NCBI RefSeq assembly: GCF_964355755.1
Contig: NC_092679.1
Location: 16,236,932 to 16,300,931, forward strand
Length of the DNA: 64,000 bases
Direction: 5' to 3'
Source of the DNA: Antedon mediterranea
Taxonomy: Eukaryota; Echinodermata; Crinoidea; Comatulida; Antedonidae
The notes under the pieces: model-generated
Database searches by the model: none
Seen by the model: only the letters and a program-made list of their open reading frames with translations
What the model was told of the DNA's origin: nothing
Position numbers and translations under genes: made by a program
Shown: piece by piece, positions 26,401 through 34,662 of the stretch
Numbering within the stretch: the stretch's first letter is position 1
How the letters are laid out: each line of letters opens with the position of its first letter

Positions 26401-26724
26401 CAGCTAACTTGGTCTAGGTTTTAGGCTAGGCCTAGGCCGGTAGCCACTAGGGCCTAGGCCCCTATTTGTGATGCAGTAAAACTACCGTGTTGTGCCCCGC
26501 CAAAATCTGACGCACTACAAACCGGTTATCTCTTGAGCTTGCACCAAAATAGCTCTCAATTTTTCGGACGAACGACCAGCAACTGCCCATTTTAAATCGT
26601 TCTCTTCATCAACGACTCTTGCTAGTTCTTCTACGACAAATTGTCCAGTGAATCCACTTGCACCAAAAACAGTAATATCATAGATTCTTTCTACCTTTAC
26701 ATCATCGACAACCGGCGAAGCCAT
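6763..26724 (-). CDS. SCCPDH: Saccharopine dehydrogenase-like oxidoreductase, complete, 11 coding exons
   Basis: Exons in transcript order: 26724-26523, 26027-25918, 25215-25135, 19949-19820, 17109-17060, 16609-16479, 15769-15652, 11949-11830, 11391-11223, 7309-7228, 6871-6763. All junctions are GT-AG and phases agree, giving 1302 nt (433 residues plus stop), close to the roughly 430 residues of animal SCCPDH. The N-terminus has a Rossmann nucleotide-binding loop, VFGASGFTG at residues 19-27. Other family blocks are NCVGPYRFFGEQ, DISGEPQ, GFDSIPADMG, GSDVSVVRRTQR and GGVFTPGAAF near the C-terminus. Residues about 285-303 form one hydrophobic, membrane-type segment. The start ATG has A at -3 and G at +4. 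The family resembles saccharopine dehydrogenase and is reported on lipid droplets and mitochondrial membranes; its substrate is unsettled, so lysine catabolism should not be assumed. No frameshift or missing block is seen. Confidence 0.95.
7228..7309 (-). CDS. SCCPDH: SCCPDH coding exon 10
   Basis: 82 nt, acceptor tgtag, donor gtaaac. Encodes EPGYVATPIAMLQSAFVLLS and ADKIPG. The GYVATPIA block is diagnostic. Confidence 0.94.
7366..7521. mobile_element. TA-MITE family copy 1 (left end lost)
   Basis: The right end ATAGTGTAGACAGAGCTT matches the family TIR. It has an internal tandem of about 21 bp (caaatatggtagtgatatgc type) repeated four times. It lies in SCCPDH intron 10-9, beside exon 10. 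Confidence 0.75.
7700..7858. repeat. Dispersed 'ggggacac' repeat, copy 2
   Basis: Contains agtcaacacctattcagagg and two ctattaaggggacat-type phrases. Same family as 6470-6662. It lies in an SCCPDH intron. Confidence 0.6.
7859..8905. other. Intronic AT-rich sequence with a short tandem
   Basis: Part of the SCCPDH intron between exons 9 and 10. At 8371-8425 a short motif, ggccaatgtggaaattt, is repeated about three times. No coding signal. Confidence 0.4.
8910..9085 (+). mobile_element. Possible LINE 3' UTR tail
   Basis: The phrase ccccagtagcctaatggttt, a T-rich body and a terminal aaaggaaatgaaatg followed by poly(A) resemble CR1/L2-type 3' UTRs of marine invertebrates. No coding remnant is attached, so this is tentative. 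Confidence 0.35.
9180..9292 (-). mobile_element. Possible LINE 3' UTR tail (minus)
   Basis: On the minus strand, ggctggatagaccaccct is followed by an AATAAA-rich tail, the usual ending of CR1/L2-like 3' UTRs. No coding part remains. Confidence 0.35.
10233..10505 (-). mobile_element. L2/CR1-like LINE 3' end (RT C-terminal fragment)
   Basis: A minus-strand frame ending at TGA 10336-10334 reads ...RTSGNNTFSKFGPVMWNELP, then SVIREQTTVLKFKKALKTHL before stop. W.ELP..IR......FKK.LKTHLF is the C-terminal signature of CR1/L2 RTs. The 3' end has the inverted AAAGCGCTTT and GCGCTATATAAAT and then an (ATT)n tail at 10239-10262, typical of this clade. It is 5'-truncated near 10505 and lies in an SCCPDH intron, same strand as the gene. 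Confidence 0.85.
10515..10660. repeat. Penelope/hammerhead-type repeat, rearranged copy
   Basis: The left part (about 10530-10600) is the reverse complement of 14650-14730. The right part (10601-10660, gttgcccgaaagttttgc) matches 14567-14620 in direct orientation. The CTGATGA half of the ribozyme-like core is missing here. Confidence 0.6.
11030..11150. repeat. Dispersed 'ggggacac' repeat, inverted copy
   Basis: Has gtcatttgaataggggttgg, then gtgttaaaacatata, then ccactgaataggaagttcc and actgtac. This is the family of 6470-6662 and 42072-42690 in reverse. It lies just 3' of SCCPDH exon 9. Confidence 0.5.
11223..11391 (-). CDS. SCCPDH: SCCPDH coding exon 9
   Basis: 169 nt, acceptor tctcag, donor gtaagc. 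Encodes YPRVFSFGAFSHDGPSRQQM, then SFTFTFYTEGFS and TKVSGP, matching the C-terminal domain of the family. Confidence 0.95.
11830..11949 (-). CDS. SCCPDH: SCCPDH coding exon 8 (membrane segment)
   Basis: 120 nt, phase 0 at both ends, acceptor tttcag, donor gtaatt. It encodes IQYGAYVTVTS, a hydrophobic run (FSLFMLIFGGLIFSIL) and FGRNLLEK. The hydrophobic run fits a membrane or lipid-droplet hairpin segment. Confidence 0.94.
12005..12540 (+). mobile_element. tRNA-derived SINE with amplified B-box unit
   Basis: The head (12012-12062) looks like a tRNA promoter: an A-box-like tagcttggtggttaacgtg and a B-box-like ggattcaatcc. From 12048 a 63 bp unit containing the B box is repeated seven times (12048-12489), differing mostly by single bases. 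The element then continues caaatgagacttaatag...tataagca. The same 3' part appears at 58794-58825. Confidence 0.7.
12659..12985 (+). mobile_element. tRNA-derived SINE, family A, copy 1
   Basis: The head has pol III boxes TGGCCGATCGG (A box) and GGTTCGAGGCT (B box). The body includes actataaaccgtaggtcc and gttaccccggtg. The tail has CTCTGGGAGACCAGTCTTTG and an AT-rich end with cAATCAATCAAc. Relatives lie at 46500-46812 and 61195-61465, both on the minus strand. It is in the SCCPDH intron between exons 7 and 8. Confidence 0.85.
12986..14260. other. Intronic sequence, nothing assigned
   Basis: SCCPDH intron between exons 7 and 8. AT-rich with some CpG-containing stretches (13500-14250). No coding frame or clear repeat copy recognised. 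Confidence 0.35.
14273..14432. repeat. Inverted repeat, about 51 bp arms
   Basis: Arm 1 (14273-14325) runs ATTATAGAAACAGTGCTCAT onward to GTGTCGAG. Arm 2 (14373-14424) is its near-perfect inverse, with only a few mismatches, around a loop of about 50 bp. This is a MITE-like hairpin. A (TA)n run follows at 14437-14467. Confidence 0.8.
14500..14735 (+). mobile_element. Penelope-like or other repeat with hammerhead-ribozyme-like core
   Basis: A palindrome GCAGCTATA..TATAGCTGC (14514-14537) precedes CTGATGA (14555-14561), a 4-bp stem GGGC/GCCC (14563-14566 with 14574-14577) and GAAA (14578-14581). That is the order of conserved hammerhead blocks. AGCT at 14581-14584 and GCA/TGC (14552-14554 with 14586-14588) could give short stems III and I. 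One extra A sits between CTGATGA and stem II. A related piece is at 10515-10660. Penelope-like elements are known to carry hammerheads; assignment to them is inference. Confidence 0.5.
15652..15769 (-). CDS. SCCPDH: SCCPDH coding exon 7
   Basis: 118 nt, acceptor ttttag, donor gtaagt. Encodes SSVFYHDKSSKWAIPFPGSD followed by VSVVRRTQRF, one of the clearest SCCPDH signatures. Confidence 0.95.
15902..16057. mobile_element. TA-MITE family copy 2
   Basis: The left TIR tctgtctacactgtcaaa is opposed by gtgtagacagagcttt. Internal direct repeats caaatatggtagtgatatg are visible. In the SCCPDH intron between exons 6 and 7. Confidence 0.8.
16479..16609 (-). CDS. SCCPDH: SCCPDH coding exon 6
   Basis: 131 nt encoding GTVGHYGTWQSAIHGF and then a basic KPMPRYQPRLTK stretch. 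Acceptor is ttgcag, donor gtaagg. The GTW..SA..GF block is family-conserved. Confidence 0.94.
16825..16945. repeat. Dispersed 'ggggacac' repeat, copy 3
   Basis: Phrases ctattcaggggacagtttc and aggccaatccctattgaagg link it to the family at 6470-6662. In the SCCPDH intron between exons 5 and 6. Confidence 0.5.
17060..17109 (-). CDS. SCCPDH: SCCPDH coding exon 5 (50 nt)
   Basis: Very short exon encoding IVNTIESFLTASSSGS, with acceptor tttcag and donor gtgagt. The ESFL block aligns with the family. Exon 4 phase 1 and exon 6 phase 0 both require exactly this 50-nt piece. Confidence 0.9.
17935..18314. repeat. 60-bp minisatellite, 6.3 copies
   Basis: The unit AACTAGTGGTTACCACAATG... is exactly 60 bp. 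Copies starting at 18060, 18120, 18180 and 18240 are identical or nearly so; the first (17940) differs at several bases. Because 60 is divisible by 3, both strands show open frames that are artefacts. In the SCCPDH intron between exons 4 and 5. Confidence 0.95.
18893..19300 (-). mobile_element. LINE 3' end with RT C-terminal fragment
   Basis: A minus-strand frame ending at TGA 19074-19072 reads FRLKISEYFISVSGPRIWND, then LDDKLKHFKSLYTFRKNLKK. The S.SGP.IWN.L....K....Y.F.K.LK pattern is the C-terminal end of CR1/Jockey-type RTs. A 3' UTR follows with ggggtctttctcgagacaag to about 18893. 5'-truncated; same strand as SCCPDH. Confidence 0.75.
19820..19949 (-). CDS. SCCPDH: SCCPDH coding exon 4
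   Basis: 130 nt, acceptor ttatag, donor gtaaga. It encodes FLEGIQFNYGSKAENAGVYV followed by the signature CGFDSIPADMGV. A second AG lies a few bases inside the exon, but the first is chosen because FLE must follow GEPQ. Confidence 0.93.
20110..20280. repeat. GC-rich repeat-like block in intron
   Basis: Contains ggcagtggcataacgcagag and several ggcccc/aggcct phrases, unlike the AT-rich flanks. It looks like a dispersed element, but no second copy was recognised in the window. Confidence 0.3.
20281..21450. other. Intronic AT-rich sequence
   Basis: SCCPDH intron between exons 3 and 4. No coding signal or recognised repeat. Confidence 0.35.
21451..22780. mobile_element. 1.33 kb foldback element
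   Basis: The ends are AGCCTGGGTGCAG (21451) and CTGCACCCAGGCT (22780). The arms stay complementary for most of the length: cccatcccagggtcttgggg near 21550 against the inverse near 22660; tatataggggatagggaaaa near 21650 against 22570; gacatcatcatgcc near 21778 against 22440; actgggtatatccatgt near 21930 against 22290. The left arm contains a direct duplication of about 187 bp (21832 and 22019), and the centre is near 22200. No ORF of note. It sits in the SCCPDH intron between exons 3 and 4. Confidence 0.88.
22800..22910. mobile_element. TA-MITE family copy 3
   Basis: Contains ctgtagtttgacaaaaa, gtgatgtacccaaatatggt, catcatcatgtccat and a right end gatagtgtagaaaaagctt. It is only 20 bp from the foldback element. 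Confidence 0.75.
23000..24440. other. Intronic AT-rich sequence
   Basis: SCCPDH intron between exons 3 and 4. No supported gene or repeat. The short open frame near 24125-24310 has no recognisable product. Confidence 0.35.
24470..25060. repeat. Degenerate tandem repeat, period about 252 bp
   Basis: gttactaatctcctaaagga (24641) recurs as gttactaatctgatatttaa (24897), and tttcataaaggatt recurs at about 24575 and 24827. Both pairs are about 252 bp apart. Shorter actaatcc phrases recur throughout. Confidence 0.55.
25135..25215 (-). CDS. SCCPDH: SCCPDH coding exon 3
   Basis: 81 nt, phase 0 on both sides, acceptor ctacag, donor gtagga. It encodes YRFFGEQLVRACVENG and then HHIDISGEPQ, a strongly family-conserved stretch. 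It is too short to show as a long open frame and was found by homology. Confidence 0.94.
25428..25650 (+). mobile_element. tRNA-derived SINE, family B, copy 1
   Basis: The head folds partly like a tRNA: acceptor arms GCCCCA (25428-25433) and TGGGGC (25499-25504), A-box region tggtctaatggttagga, anticodon-like arm TCTGC/GCAGA, B box GGTTTGAATC. The T-arm pairs poorly, so it is not a working tRNA. The body (tcatctttatcgtttcaaat) matches 44105-44265. In SCCPDH intron 2. Confidence 0.75.
25918..26027 (-). CDS. SCCPDH: SCCPDH coding exon 2
   Basis: 110 nt between acceptor ttcag and donor gtaagt. It encodes KTLENEIDIVVANVNDED and ends with ILNCVGP, the conserved block just before YRFFGE in exon 3. 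Confidence 0.94.
26523..26724 (-). CDS. SCCPDH: SCCPDH coding exon 1 (start, Rossmann loop)
   Basis: The ATG is at 26724-26722 and the exon has 202 coding bases. It contains the glycine-rich loop GASGFTG and the block WAVAGRSSEKL. The donor reads ACCG|gtttgt, and phase 1 matches the GG that opens exon 2. This donor is weaker than the others but joins the family-conserved frame. Confidence 0.93.
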
Positions 26725-26830
26725 TTTTGCTGTTGTTTAATGTCAAAGGTCGTGAGAAGAAGTAAGTAGGCGCATGTGCGCTCTCAGAGCCACTCATGCA
26801 TGTCCCGTGATGTTTTTTAAACGTTTCAAC
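26725..26830 (-). promoter_or_regulatory. SCCPDH 5' UTR and proximal promoter (inferred)
   Basis: Immediately upstream of the start codon. It contains gcgcatgtgcgc (26772-26783), similar to paired NRF1-type half-sites. No TATA box is evident. The transcription start cannot be fixed from sequence. Confidence 0.35.
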
Positions 26831-27713
26831 CAATCAAATTCGTAGTATAGTCTACGTAAATCCAACATTGAATTTTCTTCCGAGGTATCTTTTCATTACT
26901 ATTTAATATAAGGCGAGTAGCATGGGTCTACATTCATCTAGACCTACCTACTGATACTGTTGCTGAACTGTTATCTTGCATATACCTATATTTAATAATA
27001 ATAAACTAATTTCGAAACATCGCCGATTAAGGCTATATTCCATTAATTAGTATTATAACTCAAGCACGAAGCAATCACCAGATGTAAAAATAATCGAATT
27101 ACAATTAGCCTGAATATCGATTTATCACCACACTTACCACACATAATAGGCTAAAGCTTTCAAAGCATGAGTAAATAGTACGCAATTTGTACCTAATCAC
27201 GTTTGAGGATAATGCTAAATGGCCAAAGGTAGGCTACTTATTTGATTTGGTCAATTTGTACAATTCGACTGGGAATTAGTGCATCAATTTACTAGGGCTA
27301 CAATTTCAACAGGAAATACGAGAATCGTGTCAATTTGTCACAAAATGCATGAGGTTTAAAGATAATGCAGCGAACAATTTGTCACCAAAAGCATTAATTA
27401 GGTGCTACATAGTAAGTGCAATGTGTTGATAATATAATCGATTTCCGGCCACGAACATAGAACGTACATTAGATATAGACGAAATTTGATTGGCTAAAAG
27501 TTGAGTCACGCTTGAATGCGATTGGCACACTCTGCTTTGATTGGTTAAATATTATTAGAGGGAAATAAATGTGGGTTAAGTATTATTTGCAATCTTTTCA
27601 AAACAGAATCGGGCTGTACTTGTAATTGGTGAAATTCCAGGGCCAAATGAGAAACAAGGGGAAGTTTACGTTTCAGTCAGTGGGTTAGATTTTTCCAAAT
27701 AATGCCAGGCGCA
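26831..27713. other. SCCPDH upstream region
   Basis: Intergenic. Three inverted CCAAT boxes (ATTGG at 27489, 27521 and 27540) and one AP-1-type TGAGTCA (27502) cluster within 60 bp. I see no gene attached to them. Confidence 0.35.
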
Positions 27714-28182
27714 TAGGCAGACACTTTAGAGGGTCTGAGTCGAGGAAAGACAATTAATTCAGCAACGCGACGACGTCAGGATAGGTCTATAGCTAGCGTA
27801 CGATGTTTTACGCTACTACTCTTCAGCTAGGCCTACAAAACTAAGCCCAACTAAGCTAGGCTTAGAAACGTCTACGAGAAAACTTTCGACGCGAGCTACT
27901 TAGGTCCGTAGTGCATTGTTTTTTGCTCTTGTCATCATAATAACCTTAATAGAACGCACATTTAAGACAAGAAATGACCTGGTTTAATGTTTTGAAAGTT
28001 ATATATATATGCATTATTTTTACAAAACGTCAACAACAGGTCTAGTGTCTTTAACAACATAAAGAGTACAGTAACTCCGATCTGCACTGCGAACGTACAT
28101 CAGGCAGTGTGTTTTGCAAGCATGACGTCATAAGTTCAGACATGCATCATGAATATTCACGCCCTCTAAAATGTCTGCCTTA
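27714..28182. mobile_element. TIR-bounded element, about 470 bp
   Basis: The left end AGGCAGACACTTTAGAGGG (27715-27733) is the inverse of CCCTCTAAAATGTCTGCCT (28162-28180), apart from one or two mismatches. The interior is richer in CpG than its flanks and has a perfect CRE, TGACGTCA (28133-28140). No transposase. Probably a non-autonomous DNA transposon. Confidence 0.6.
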
Positions 28183-31100
28183 AATTAATAGGAAAAAATA
28201 ATGCTGCCGGGGCGTAACTGTGGGGATACCGTCCAGTCACTTGCATACCGTAGGCCTACTAGTACTAGAGTGTTCACTGATACACTAATAAGATAAAGTT
28301 TCGAAATGGGTCGAAATTGAGATTAAATCCTCTGCATTTCAGTAACAAATTTAACCAACTAGATTACATTTACAAACACGCACAAAGATAAGAACTCTCG
28401 AGTAGGCTAGTCATGATAAATGAGTATAATTTGCAATTCTTATCTGCTAAGTAAACGGCATTGCGTAGGCCCATGTTTTTAATTGAGCCGATACACAATT
28501 GTTGAACTATAGCCTACCGTATGTACTTACGAGCGAAGATGTAGCAAATAAGAAAAGTAAATTGTGTCTTTTAATTGTAAAATATTATCGACTCAATTAA
28601 AGAAAAATATTAATTGTTGCTGGTTGATTTAGAAAAAGCGGATTAGCCTATATTGAAATATAGAAATGTATAAGAACAAAATGTTGTAATATAATAGTTT
28701 AATTCTATGTTATCATTTTCTACGGCGGTTATTAGTTAGGTCTCTATATTTAACTTTTGTATACTTTAACTAAGGTGATTATACTATCTCAAATTGATAT
28801 ACGTCTGTTTGTCTCTAAAGCCTGACATTTACAGATATTAATTTATAACTATCACGTGCGTGATCGCATCACTGACAACATGACATACGACTAATTGTAC
28901 TTCGGTGATAAAAAATGTGTATAAATCACTAATCCAAATGAAAATCATTATTAAGCACCTGAAGTTGATCATACTATAATTCACGGTACTCGGAACCATT
29001 TATGCCCAAATGGCTTGCAAACGACGAATTGACGAATAAAGTTTAAACATGAAATAGAGCTGCATTATTCCTTTAATTCCTTAAAAAAAATATAAATTAC
29101 GTTACTTTAGGCCTAACTTCTTTTTCTATGGGATGCGATCACCGCCATGATATGAATACAGCTATATTCACACTTGTTCCGTTTCACACAACGGAAGATG
29201 TCACCGTTCAATTCCGTATACAATTTTTAACTGTTACACAAAACGGCGCCATCTTCAAGTGTGAATGTACCTTTAGCGATGAACTGAGGTTTCAATTAAA
29301 ATTGGAAAGAAATTTGCCGATCTGTAAATTCTATGTTGGAACCTGTGCAGCTCTAGGATTAATTCTTTTTGTCCGCCCTCTATGGAAATTAAGCAATAAA
29401 CAGTACTAAATAGTGCGATAGTAATCCTTACTCTGCGACACTTTATTAAAACTCTTGATTTATGCCAAATGAACGTTTTGTTCGAATTATAACTGTAGTA
29501 CAGTATTTCCACATTCAGGCAGAGGTGCATGCATCTTCAGGTCTGATTAGGAGAAAAGCAAACTTATTGCGCCACAATTTGCTAATAAATGTATTCAAAA
29601 CTCCACTTCCTTCATCTTTATACCTTTTCTGAAGATGTTATAGGCCTAAGCATAAATGGACAACCAAAGTTTTCGTCTTTTTCCATTTCCATGTATAGTG
29701 TGTAATTGATCATTATTTATTAAAACTGACTCTTTATATAAAAATTACAATCTTGGTTGCTATTGTCTGCCATATTGGAAATTTCTAATAAGATTGCAAC
29801 GAACTCCTCTTTAAATTCTTACGGTTCTTTCTAAACACGTGTTTGTTTATAAAATGAAAGAAATAAAATATAATATTGTTACAACTTAGGCTTCTGGTCT
29901 ATTACATTTTGTTTGGCCTTCATTTTTCAATAGTTATCGTCAAATTTATCAAATTAAAAAAGTCTGTTTAAGACCTAACAAATACAAAAGAAGAAAAACA
30001 TTAGAAATGGAAAATGTTTAAATGTTTTTCTTAAATTTGTTGAAATACTTTTTTTTCTTCATATAGGCCTAGGCCTATATGTGTTCGGGAAGTTTTATTG
30101 TTAATTACCTTATATTTCCTACAAATTAGAAAGAAAATAAATGTTTATTTTGAATAATGAACTCATAGATTGGAGGGCAAGCTTCAACTACCAAGTTTCA
30201 GAAGTCTGTAGGTAAGCATTTGTAATTAATTGTTAAATTTTAACCTTTCAAGATCAAACGCAGTAGAGATAAAGGTTAATATTTATCAAAGTTAATATGT
30301 GCGAATCGAGGTCCGTGTTGTTTCACAGATTAGAGAAGGGGTGAGTCTATTTACACTACAGACTCAGTTTGTTCAGGCACGATACTTTAACAAAACAGAT
30401 AATAAAAGTCTAAAGTTCACCTTGTCGTTGTTGATCGTTGCATTCCAAATAGGCAAACAAAATGGACGCCTAACCAAGATAATCTTTATTCATAAACTCT
30501 TAAAATGGAAACTTTGTATCATAAAAAAATAAACCTTTATTGCATAGTTTCAAATATTGCAAATTATAAAAATATAATATATACATATCATTATTTTCAA
30601 TGGTAATGTCTCAATTGAAGAATTAATTGAGTAATCAAGGATATGGAAAGTGGTTGAGGTATTTTAGATTGTAGAACACGAATTTGTATGATTTTTAATA
30701 CATGTTTATGTTTTCATGCAGTTTTATGAATCGAGCCTGGGCCATGCACTTTTGGTGACGTTGTTTGAATGGAAAGTTATAATGATAGGCCTGTAAATGG
30801 TACCAAACTTATATTAATATTAATAATAAACACATGTGTATATAGAATTATGTTTTAGCAAGATGGTTTGTAATTTTTAAAATTGATTACTTTTCTAGAT
30901 GACGAAATGGCTACTGTTGAAACTATTGTTGTATTATTAAGCAGACTCGCATGGTATAGATCTGGCGGCTAAAACACAGTTCAGTGGTGGCGAATAGATG
31001 AACAAACTTTAAGAAAGTAGTTGATAGGACCATGTCAAGTTTTGCATTGATTTATGTAAAATGTTAAACTATTCTATATTCTACTGTATGAAACTTGTTG

Positions 31101-33685
31101 AGAACATGATAATAATCATGTTCCAGGGAGATTACCACCTATCTGATAGGACAGTGATTAATTTACTATTGGTAATCCTTGGCCTAAAGACATGAAATAC
31201 AATTTAAAGAATGAATGTTATTTTTCGGGCATGGATGGTGCGCCATGTTTGCCTCATCTCAGCAACAGCCGCTGACCAATAGTTAAATGTTTATAAAGAA
31301 GATAGCGGTAAAACCATAGTGCAGTTACGTTTTACAGTGATGATCTTCATGCAGTATAAAAAATGACCAATGGATATTGACCATGTGTAGGCCTAACTGA
31401 CTCCATGGCCTATGAACCATTGACGTAATAGCGGTATACTGAGTGTTATGTTTTACTACGGTGATCTGATAATATAACTATGGTAAAATAATAGCGAAAA
31501 TAATTAGGTGATAAGGTAACTGTTCGTGCAATTAGCATCATGTGTCAACATTGCGAACACACATCTCTTTCTCTCAAGATTCAATAAAAACAATTTATTT
31601 GTAAAAGATACCGTAAAACCTAGAAAACATGAATTTCTTTTGGAAAAAGGCTGGCTGCAACTGGCGTCATCATCTTCTCAAATCAAACTAAGTGTAGACA
31701 GGGCATTATAATTAGTGTTCCCTGGCCTTTTAATTTAGATTACGTGTCTTTAACTGTGTTCTTGTTCTACGGAGCTTAATTCAACTAGGTATACATTTTT
31801 GTAGGTTTTACAGTACTTTTTTTCCTGGCGCTTATGTACATCCTCTCATTCTCCATATGGTGGCACTCTTATCACGGATATAGAATATTGATAGAATAAC
31901 AAACATGGTTTTTTCCAGTATGATTTGATACGAAATCGAGTTGATAGATAGCCCATGGGTTCGATCATGCAGGTTAAAACACAACGCTAAAGGAAAGATG
32001 AAGTTGATAACGGAAATGACTTCTCTAGGCCACCACAGCGAAGATACTGCCAGCGGAGAAAAGCTTCAGTTTTTACGTTCGCCTTATTATGCCATGATCA
32101 ATTATAAGTACAAGATTTCTATTGCTAATAATGAGTTCGGTTGATGTAATACTGAATGGAATTTATCATATTTACTGATAATGATTTTTTTTCGGTGAGC
32201 AGTCGTAGTTTAGTGTGATTGAAAGATAATTTTAACCGATTCTTAGTACTGCTGTACAGTGTCATAGGCATCCAGTGTCAATGTATCACGTGACGCATGC
32301 ATAATAGAAACCTAATATGACATATAACGTAATACCTGCACACATGTGATAAATATGTGACAATGTATTATCGGATTTGCCTATGATACTGTGCATACAA
32401 TGTCGTAATGTGTAAATACAGCAACAACAAAAATCGGATAATTAGATCCAAGTTGAATTGTTTAAGCAGGAAGGAACCTAAATGACTAAATTTGGGCATA
32501 CGGAACATTGACAAAACATTTATTCTTGAAAATGTGCAGTTAATGTTATAGCTTTTTGTAATTTAATATTAAGAATTATTGTCGAATAAATTATTAATTT
32601 ATCGAAATCATATTTTTTTTCTCTCTCAGGCGAAATATTAGGGTATATTTATCGAAATCATATATTTAAAGCTTTCTCGGAGGAAATATTAAGATATAGA
32701 GTATGACTGGGTCCCAAATAAATTGTTTCAAATATCTTTGAAATGCTACTACAGAGCAATGACGTCATGATTGATTTACAGGTTTTTTTGAAACCGTAAA
32801 CATGGCTGTCCGCACTTGGTAAACAGCACGCTGCGGTACTTAACGTTAATTACGCGAGTTGAAGTTATTAGGGAGTGGTACTCGTGTAGTTCGGTTCATA
32901 TTTTTCCCATTCCAGAATAGATGGCTGATTAATGTGATGGGTCAACGGGGGACAAAGTGACAAATTGATAACACATTTTAAAATATGAAATGAACATTCT
33001 AATAAGTTCATTATGCAAATTACGTATTTGCATATCCTTTTAAAGAAATCTTTTCGAACTAAAGGTCGGTTTACACTTAGACGTTGCCGCGTAGGCCTAT
33101 ATTCGACTGAGAGATTCGATAATTTACGGAAATAACCGTCGTGCCTTACAAGGCAAATACAAGTAAACGTAAACAGAATGAAATGAAATTAATATTTGTG
33201 TCAATGATGATGTCATGAATCTGCAAAATGTAACCAATCTTTACCACCAAATAAATTGCATGGAAATTAATTGATATTAAATAATACATACACGTGAAGC
33301 ACCCCAGCTGAATACACGATGATAATACCCCGTTAACAAATTGTGTTGACACTATTCAAAGTGTGACGATGGCATGGAGGAAGTTCTAAAATCTAGATAA
33401 ATGTTTATGGACTGTCAACAACTTGTATTTATTAAGATGTGTGTAATAAAAATAAAACATACAAGAGAGTGTTTATATTGTGAACAAGATTCTTAAGAAC
33501 ATTGAATAATATAAGTATGACACCTTGTTGAAAAATGCTTCACCAAATGTAAGCAGTGATAAACTGTTCTAAAGTTTACTTGTCAAAATGTCGAATACAG
33601 AACTGATAATGAAACTAAAATTGAAGATGTTTTCTAATTGAATTATATATTTTGTTACATCGCGTTGTCAATGGATGATGATCTG
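28183..33685. other. Intergenic region, no supported gene
   Basis: Mixed AT-rich sequence. At 29166-29266 an 11 bp inverted pair, ATTCACACTTG and CAAGTGTGAAT, encloses about 80 bp and may be a small hairpin element. Open frames of 60-93 codons here (for example 29128-29409) have no recognisable domain or splice context. Confidence 0.4.
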
Positions 33686-33689
33686 GAGT

Positions 33690-34662
33690 TCTCCACGAGT
33701 GAATTAATATTTCCCAACGAGTGAATTGCTCCCATTAGGAGTGAATTATTTCCCCACGAGTGAATTACTCCCAGCTCACGAGTGAATTATTGCCTCACGA
33801 GTAAATTGCTCCCCCAGGAGTGAATTATTGTCCCAGGAGTGAATTTCCCCCAGGAGTGAATTACTCCCTTACAAGTGAATTATTTCCCCACGAGTGAATT
33901 ACTCCCAGCTCACGAGTGAATTATTGCCTCACGAGTGAATTGCTCCCCCATGAGTGAATTATTGTCCCAGGAGTGAATTATTGTCCCAGGAGTGAATTTC
34001 CCCCAGGAGTGAATTATTCCCTTACGAGTGAATTATTGCCTCACGAGCGAATTGCTCCCCTAGGAGTGAATTATTGTCCCACGAGTGGATTGTTTGTCCA
34101 CGAGTGAATTACTTCCTTTACGAGTGATTTATTGTCCCACGAGGGATTGTTTGTCCACAAGTGAACCTCTCCTTCACGAGTGAATTGTTCGTCCATGAGT
34201 CAATTGCTTCCCCACGAGAGAATTTTCCCCCACGAGTGAATTTTTCACTCACGAGTGAATTTTTCAACGAATAAATTATTCTTCCGAGAGTGAATTATCC
34301 CTCCACGAATGAATCGTTCTATGACGAGCGAATTATTTCCCCACGAATGGATTATTCCCTAACGAGTGAAACATCCCACACCAGTGAATTATTCCATAAC
34401 GAGTGAATTATTCCATAACGAATGTATTATTCCCACATCAGTGAATTAATTCCCCCACGAGTGGATTATTCCATAACGAGTGTATTATTCCATAACGAGT
34501 GTATTATTCCCACCAACACGAGTGAAACATTCCTCCACGAGTGAATTATTTCTCCACGAGTGAACTATGCCTCCACGACTGAATTATTCCTCCACGAGTG
34601 TATTATTCCCACACCAGCGAAATATTCCCCAAGAGTAAAACATTCCTCCACGAGTGATTTTT
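33690..34662. repeat. Degenerate minisatellite, 18-20 bp unit, about 50 copies
   Basis: The unit is close to CACGAGTGAATTATTCCC. Copies vary at the spacer (tattcccc, tgctccc, tgtccc) and in length. It lies between SCCPDH and NOVA. No flanking cas-like genes or conserved spacers, so it is not a CRISPR. Confidence 0.92.

Noticed and set aside
29128-29409. 93-codon plus-strand frame
   Set aside because: No recognisable domain, no splice or UTR context, and it contains an inverted pair typical of a hairpin element.
33690-34662. CRISPR-like array
   Set aside because: Unit is only 18-20 bp with no separate spacers, and the genome is eukaryotic.
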